DNA of 64,000 nt, taken from NCBI GenBank assembly GCA_021730905.1, contig JAKFYK010000068.1, positions 1 to 64,000 of the forward strand, read 5' to 3'. This stretch comes from Betaproteobacteria bacterium. Lineage in GTDB: Bacteria; Pseudomonadota; Gammaproteobacteria; Burkholderiales; SG8-41. The translations under genes were made by a program, and so were the position numbers. Within the stretch, counting starts at the first letter, position 1. Each line of letters opens with the position of its first letter. Of this stretch, positions 60,408 through 64,000 are shown piece by piece. Below the pieces are notes generated by a model, which was not told the origin of the DNA, searched no databases, and saw nothing but the letters and a program-made list of their open reading frames with translations.

Positions 60408-60526
60408 GATCGTTCCTTTCGGGTTAAAGGTAAATTGGGGAGTGATGCATGGTCGGACGTGTTCATCCCGCTGCGCATCACTTGGGTAATGCCATTTATA
60501 TAAAGCGCCTTGCCAATCGCAAATGA

Positions 60527-60676
60527 TCACAAGGGCTTGCGTCCACTGATGACTCTAAGCAGCACAACTACAATGGCGATCACCAGCAAAACATGAATGA
60601 GACCACCCATGGTGTAGGAAGAAACAAGACCCAACAGCCACAGGATGACCAGAATTACAGCAATGGTATAAAGCAT
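60527..60676 (-). CDS. Lmo0937-family small membrane protein
   Basis: A 49-residue protein, MLYTIAVILVILWLLGLVSS followed by YTMGGLIHVLLVIAIVVVLL and RVISGRKPL. Two membrane helices with the GLVSSYTMGG turn are the signature of the Lmo0937 family, often induced by stress. ATG 60676 has AAAGG upstream. It lies between two BON-protein genes on the same strand. Confidence 0.85.
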   Translation of the reverse strand: MLYTIAVILVILWLLGLVSSYTMGGLIHVLLVIAIVVVLLRVISGRKPL

Positions 60677-60776
60677 GGAAATTAGCCTTTCGTAGGTTGC
60701 GACGCGGGTTCTAATCCCGATTGCGCCTTGACGGCGGGTTTGCTGCCAGTCGTAGCGCCCAGCAGTAGCGTCCTCA

Positions 60777-61088
60777 TCATCTGAGCCGCATGTCATTCCT
60801 GACGGATGTCACGCCCGGAACACCGCGCGCAACCTCGACGGCCCTGTTTATGTTGGCCTGGGAGTTCACAAACCCGCTCAATTGAACCGTGCCCTTGAAG
60901 GTTTCGACGTTGATCTGCAAAACTTTCAGTGAAGGCTCGTTGAGGATCGCCGCTTTCACCTTGGTGGTGATGACGGAATCGTCAACATACTCTCCGGTGC
61001 TTTCTTTGGTGGACGTTCCTGCGCAGCCAAGCAGCGAAGCCAGCAAGAGGGTGACGATGAACGTTGCAAATCTGTTGGAAAATCTCAT
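60777..61088 (-). CDS. BON-domain lipoprotein
   Basis: A 103-residue lipoprotein with a signal peptide ending in the lipobox LLGC (Cys22), then one BON domain: EYVDDSVITTKVKAAILNEP, INVETFKGTVQLSGFVNSQA, VARGVPGVTSVRNDMRL. It would be anchored to the outer membrane facing the periplasm. Its BON domain is near identical in pattern to that of the 59703-60407 protein, pointing to duplication within the cluster. Confidence 0.9.
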   Translation of the reverse strand: MRFSNRFATFIVTLLLASLLGCAGTSTKESTGEYVDDSVITTKVKAAILNEPSLKVLQINVETFKGTVQLSGFVNSQANINRAVEVARGVPGVTSVRNDMRLR

Positions 61089-61136
61089 AACGAAACTCCT
61101 TTGTGGTGAATTGCAGTTAGCCTTCGTAAATCAAAA

Positions 61137-61252
61137 TTACTTCTTGTCTTTGCCGATCTCGTAGCCGATGACGCCACCAACCGCTGCGCCGCCCACGGTC
61201 CCGACCGCGCTGCCGCAACGGCATAAGCCATACCTCTTCGCATCGTTTTCAT
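61137..61252 (-). pseudogene. Glycine-zipper protein remnant
   Basis: The start MKTMRRGMAYAVAA resembles the leader of small glycine-zipper proteins. The end in another frame, SAVGTVGGAAVGGVIGYEIG and KDKK, is a typical Gly-zipper 2TM tail with GxxxG steps. The two lie on the same strand but in different frames, and the usual middle part is missing, so a deletion and frameshift have broken the gene. Confidence 0.6.
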
Positions 61253-61421
61253 GGTGACACCTCTTTCTCAAACCTCAGTTACAAATTCCTGCGCTTGGTG
61301 CCACTACCGCTTACTGCCAATTCACGCGCACCTTGGGTCGCTACACCGGCCGACGGCGGAAATCTGCCGCGCCACGCCTGTGTCGATGGTTTAATTATCG
61401 TTATTGCAGGAGCGCGCACTC

Positions 61422-61437
61422 TGTACGTTAGCGTACA
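61422..61437. promoter_or_regulatory. Palindromic operator before the Crp/Fnr gene
   Basis: TGTACGTTAGCGTACA is a perfect 6-bp inverted repeat with a 4-bp spacer, between the stress genes and the divergent Crp/Fnr gene (109 bp upstream). Crp/Fnr proteins bind 6-4-6 palindromes of this kind, so it may serve autoregulation. Confidence 0.6.
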
Positions 61438-61545
61438 CAAAGAGTACGATCGATTGATCCACGTCAAGCAGCAATGCACTTAATCAGCGAATCATCCACT
61501 CGGGCATCAATCTCATCTTTAACTGCGATTTCTTGAGGACACAAA

Positions 61546-62370
61546 ATGCTACACAGTCAACCGTTTCTAACGCAGTTGCAGAGGCATGCCGCAGCGACGC
61601 CGCATTCTCCCCGGCAAAATTATCTGCTTGCAGCCTTGCCACCCGAGGACTATGCGTACCTTTTGCCGTATCTGGAACTCGTTCCATTGAGAGCGGGTGA
61701 TACTGTTTACAGGGCAAACGAACTGACCAATTATCTGTATTTCGTCACCGCAGGCGTCGTTTGCCGATTCCATAGATTGGAGAATGGGGCGGCGGCAGAA
61801 TTCGCGGTCACCGGCAATGAAGGCGTCATCGGCATCGCAGCATTTCTAAGCGGCGAAAGCACGTCAACCGATGTGGAGGTGGTGAGTGCAGGCTACGCTT
61901 ATCGGTTACGGACGAATTTGCTGCATATCAACTCGGAGCTTAACAACGCACTACTGGGATTGTTACTGCGCTATACCCATACGTTGATCACGCAAGTCGG
62001 ACAGATTGCGGCTTGCAACCGGCATCATTCTCTCAAGCAGCGATTGTGTTTCTTGATATTGTCATGCTTGGACCGAATTTGCTCACACGAGTTGGCAATG
62101 ACACAGGAACAGATCGCTGACATGCTGGGTGTGCGCCGCGAGGGCGTCACACAGGCCGTCGGACATCTGCGGAAAGCAGGACTGATCCATTGCGACCGTG
62201 GCCACATCGCCGTGTTGAATCGTCTGGGGTTGGAGGAACAGGTGTGCGAGTGTTATGTGGTCTTGAAGCAGGACTATGATCATCTACTCCAATCACAACG
62301 TTCTACCAGGAACGCTTCCATGCGCCGCGCGCCCCTCCAACACGGCTTGGTATCCAGTCAATTCGGATGA
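61546..62370 (+). CDS. Crp/Fnr-family transcriptional regulator
   Basis: A 274-residue regulator. Residues 25-150 form the cyclic-nucleotide-like sensor domain (LVPLRAGDTVYRANELTNYL, then GVIGIAAFLSGESTST). Residues 165-235 form the DNA-binding helix-turn-helix (HELAMTQEQIADMLGVRREG, then VTQAVGHLRKAGLIHCDRGH). No N-terminal Fnr-type cysteine set is visible, so it is not an iron-sulfur O2 sensor. It probably controls the divergent envelope-stress genes through the 6-4-6 palindromes. Confidence 0.9.
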   Translation: MLHSQPFLTQLQRHAAATPHSPRQNYLLAALPPEDYAYLLPYLELVPLRAGDTVYRANELTNYLYFVTAGVVCRFHRLENGAAAEFAVTGNEGVIGIAAFLSGESTSTDVEVVSAGYAYRLRTNLLHINSELNNALLGLLLRYTHTLITQVGQIAACNRHHSLKQRLCFLILSCLDRICSHELAMTQEQIADMLGVRREGVTQAVGHLRKAGLIHCDRGHIAVLNRLGLEEQVCECYVVLKQDYDHLLQSQRSTRNASMRRAPLQHGLVSSQFG

Positions 62371-62657
62371 AAGCCGGTAACCTGTTATCCATGGCCAGCC
62401 ACCTGCTTGCCTTCATGCCTGGCAAGCATCTGCAAGATATTGCGCAGATATAACGTCCGTAGAATATCCACCGCTTGCCATCGATATCGTCGGGGAGCAG
62501 AGCCTGCGCAGGCTGGTCAATATCGGATTTCAGAAACGGTTCGTGCGCGTTGAGTAATCCTTAACTTTCCTATCGTCCGGCTATTGCCCCATCTGTTGGC
62601 GCGTCGCAAAACCCGTAGGAAATCATTTTGTTAGGCGCTCTAATTTAAAACCGCTAC
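62371..62657. other. 287-bp intergenic region
   Basis: No gene with support is seen. A 28-codon plus-strand frame (MKAGNLLSMASHLLAFMPGK...) follows the regulator immediately but lacks a ribosome-binding site. No clear terminator is visible. Confidence 0.4.
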
Positions 62658-63209
62658 TTATTGACCCTGTAGTTCAAACGGCTTGCCGTTGACCTCGATG
62701 GTGCTGTTCAGCGGCACTTTCTGTTCGATCAAACCTTCGGCGAAACAACCCGCCTTGGCATTTTTGATCAAGTGCGCAAGCCGCTCCGGCGGCGCATCGC
62801 TCTCCACCGACAAGTGCGTATCGACGCCGTCCCAGCGGTTGTACACCGTGCCCTTCAACACCGAACCGCCGAGAAACTTGCGAAAACGTACTTTCACGCT
62901 GGCGTCTTTTATCGTCAGCTTCATCATGTGCGCGTACCGCGCAACCTGGGTTAGCAGTCAGAACCCGACGCCCATTGCCATATAGGTCATCGGCGACGGA
63001 TATAAATCATCGCCGCCAATACGCTGCGCCTCGTCGCAAAACACTTCAAAGTGGCGAAAGGTGCCGCGTTTTAGCTGCCCTTTGCCCAGCACCACCTCGG
63101 TGTAAACCTCGTTGTCGGTGGTGACACCCTGCGGCGGCAGTTCCGGCTTGTCGATAATGCGGTTGCCCACCTCGGCGGGGAGATTGTTTCCATCTGCGGG
63201 TTTGTCCAT
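62658..63209 (-). CDS. OsmC-family selenoprotein (in-frame TGA read as selenocysteine)
   Basis: A 183-residue OsmC-like protein if the TGA at 62958-62960 encodes selenocysteine (residue 84). The frame continues unbroken: YMAMGVGF-U-LLTQVARYAHMMKLTIKDAS and so on to KPFELQGQ. The position is that of the peroxidatic cysteine in OsmC/Ohr proteins (GxxxGC then a hydrophobic helix); the second cysteine is Cys155 (NAKAGCFAEG). Fourteen bases after the TGA a TGCGCG-GTA-CGCGCA hairpin begins (62929-62943). Usual calling gives fragments of 83 and 89 residues, neither of which could fold. It would be a thiol peroxidase-like enzyme with Sec at the attack position. Confidence 0.82.
62929..62943 (-). promoter_or_regulatory. 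Putative bacterial SECIS hairpin of the OsmC-like gene
   Basis: Minus-strand TGCGCG-GTA-CGCGCA: a 6-bp GC stem with a three-base loop starting with GU. The loop begins 20 nt after the TGA, about the same as the hairpin in the UGSC gene (19 nt, loop GUG). This matches the distance and GU tip of known bacterial SECIS elements. Confidence 0.6.
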
Positions 63210-63319
63210 ACGGCGCCTTCGTGCGATGAGTTACGGGTATGTCACCATAGCGCCAATCCGGTAACGCGTCCAATCCGAAAGCCGGTTAAGATTGCCCAAC
63301 ATCCATCGCAGGATCCGCC

Positions 63320-64000
63320 GTGAAAATAACGTCATTGCTGCTCGCCGCTGCCGCCAGTTCCGCGATCGTGCACGCGCAACCATATCCCGCCAAACCCGTC
63401 CGCCTGATTGTGCCGCTGGCACCGGGCGGCGGCAACGACACGCTGGCGCGCTACGTCGCCAAATATCTGACCGAGAGCCTCGGTCAATCGGTGATCGTCG
63501 AAAACCGCGCGGGCGGCGGCGGATTGGCCGGCGGCGAATACGCCGCGCGTTCCGCACCCGACGGTTACACGCTGATCGTGGCAGGCTCTGGACTGATCGT
63601 GGTCACGCTCACCCACAAGCAACTCAATTTTCAGCGCGACTTCACGCCGATCACGAGCATCGGCGAGTACGCCGCGCTGCTGGTGTCGCACCCTTCTTTG
63701 CCGGTGACGAACCTGCGCGAACTGATCAAGCTTGCCCAATCGCGGCCCGGCCAGCTTAATTTTGCGTCGGCCGGCAACGGCTCCGCCGGACATCTGGTGA
63801 TGGAGATGTTCCGCTCCGCCGCCAAAATCGATGTCGTGCACATTCCGTACAAAGGTGCGGGGCCTGCGGCAACCGAAGTGATGGCGGGCCAGGTGTCGCT
63901 GCTGTTCAACAATCCGCTCGGTTCCATGCCGCATGTCAAAACCGGCCGTCTGCGCGCGCTGGCGATCAGCGGCGCGCGGCGCATCAAGGCCATGCCTGAA
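63320..64000 (+). CDS. Bug/TctC-family periplasmic solute-binding receptor (5' part, runs off the window)
   Basis: The first 227 residues of a receptor. GTG 63320 has AGGA upstream and gives signal peptide MKITSLLLAAAASSAIVHA. Mature motifs are YPAKPVRLIVPLAPGGGNDT, VIVENRAGGGGLAGGEYAAR, APDGYTLIVA and HIPYKGAGPAATEVM. The gene continues past the right edge. It diverges from the OsmC-like selenoprotein gene. Confidence 0.92.
   Translation, partial: MKITSLLLAAAASSAIVHAQPYPAKPVRLIVPLAPGGGNDTLARYVAKYLTESLGQSVIVENRAGGGGLAGGEYAARSAPDGYTLIVAGSGLIVVTLTHKQLNFQRDFTPITSIGEYAALLVSHPSLPVTNLRELIKLAQSRPGQLNFASAGNGSAGHLVMEMFRSAAKIDVVHIPYKGAGPAATEVMAGQVSLLFNNPLGSMPHVKTGRLRALAISGARRIKAMPE

Noticed and set aside
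62387-62480. Short frame after the Crp/Fnr gene (MKAGNLLSMASHL...)
   Set aside because: No ribosome-binding site, only 28 codons and no recognisable feature.
1-64000. CRISPR array, prophage or complete insertion sequence
   Set aside because: No regularly spaced repeats, phage structural genes or intact transposase with terminal repeats were seen; only REP-like repeats and one degenerate IS110-like domain.

Overview
The window looks like chromosome of a betaproteobacterium of the Burkholderiales type. Coding DNA is GC-rich. There are nine extracytoplasmic solute receptors of the Bug/TctC family plus one dead copy, a GcvA-type LysR regulator, a CheD-containing chemotaxis operon, and CoA-based catabolic clusters built from NDP-forming CoA ligases, acyl-CoA dehydrogenases, MaoC hydratases and MmgE/PrpD proteins. 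No phage or plasmid backbone is visible.

Layout. 1-1750 (minus): start of the kdp potassium-ATPase operon (small membrane ORF, kdpF, kdpA running off the left edge), preceded by an unknown operon of tiny genes. Both operons carry the same duplicated KdpE-like promoter. 1935-9803: two divergent Bug receptors, a glutathione S-transferase, a queuosine-precursor transporter, tRNA-Pro, an MFS carrier with a LysR regulator, a glutathione peroxidase and a bactofilin. 10681-19132 (minus): STAS, CheZ-like membrane protein, cheY, mcp, cheA, cheW, cheR, cheD, cheB. 19324-20978 (minus): a UGSC-type selenoprotein, split by an in-frame TGA, and its co-translated partner. 21438-26026: a GGDEF/EAL protein and a second MCP. 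26381-31219: CoA ligase, a Bug pseudogene, a Bug receptor and a TauD-type dioxygenase. 31259-39542: an acyl-CoA dehydrogenase, a frameshifted PIN-like gene inside REP-bounded DNA, a TRIC-type channel, a beta-helix protein, a hydrolase, and a Bug receptor next to an Old-Yellow-Enzyme-type reductase. 39562-55229 (all minus): two catabolic gene sets feeding acids through Bug receptors into CoA thioester chemistry. 55383-58630: a molybdenum hydroxylase large subunit without its partners and a cupin-rubredoxin fusion. 59036-62370: an envelope-stress cluster (PLDc_N-like protein, BON proteins, a small membrane protein) with a Crp/Fnr regulator and palindromic operators. 62658-63209: an OsmC-family protein, also split by an in-frame TGA. 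63320-64000: the start of another Bug receptor.

Most notable. (1) Two candidate selenoproteins that normal gene calling would cut in two, each with a hairpin whose tip lies about 20 nt after the UGA, as expected of a bacterial SECIS. (2) A 16-bp AT-rich element, consensus TAAGTATTTGTTTTTA, present in nine close copies plus one weak copy, usually at the 5' ends of catabolic genes and in three cases inside the first codons. (3) The duplicated Kdp promoter that puts an undescribed small-gene operon, including a degenerate IS110-like domain, under the same apparent control as kdp.
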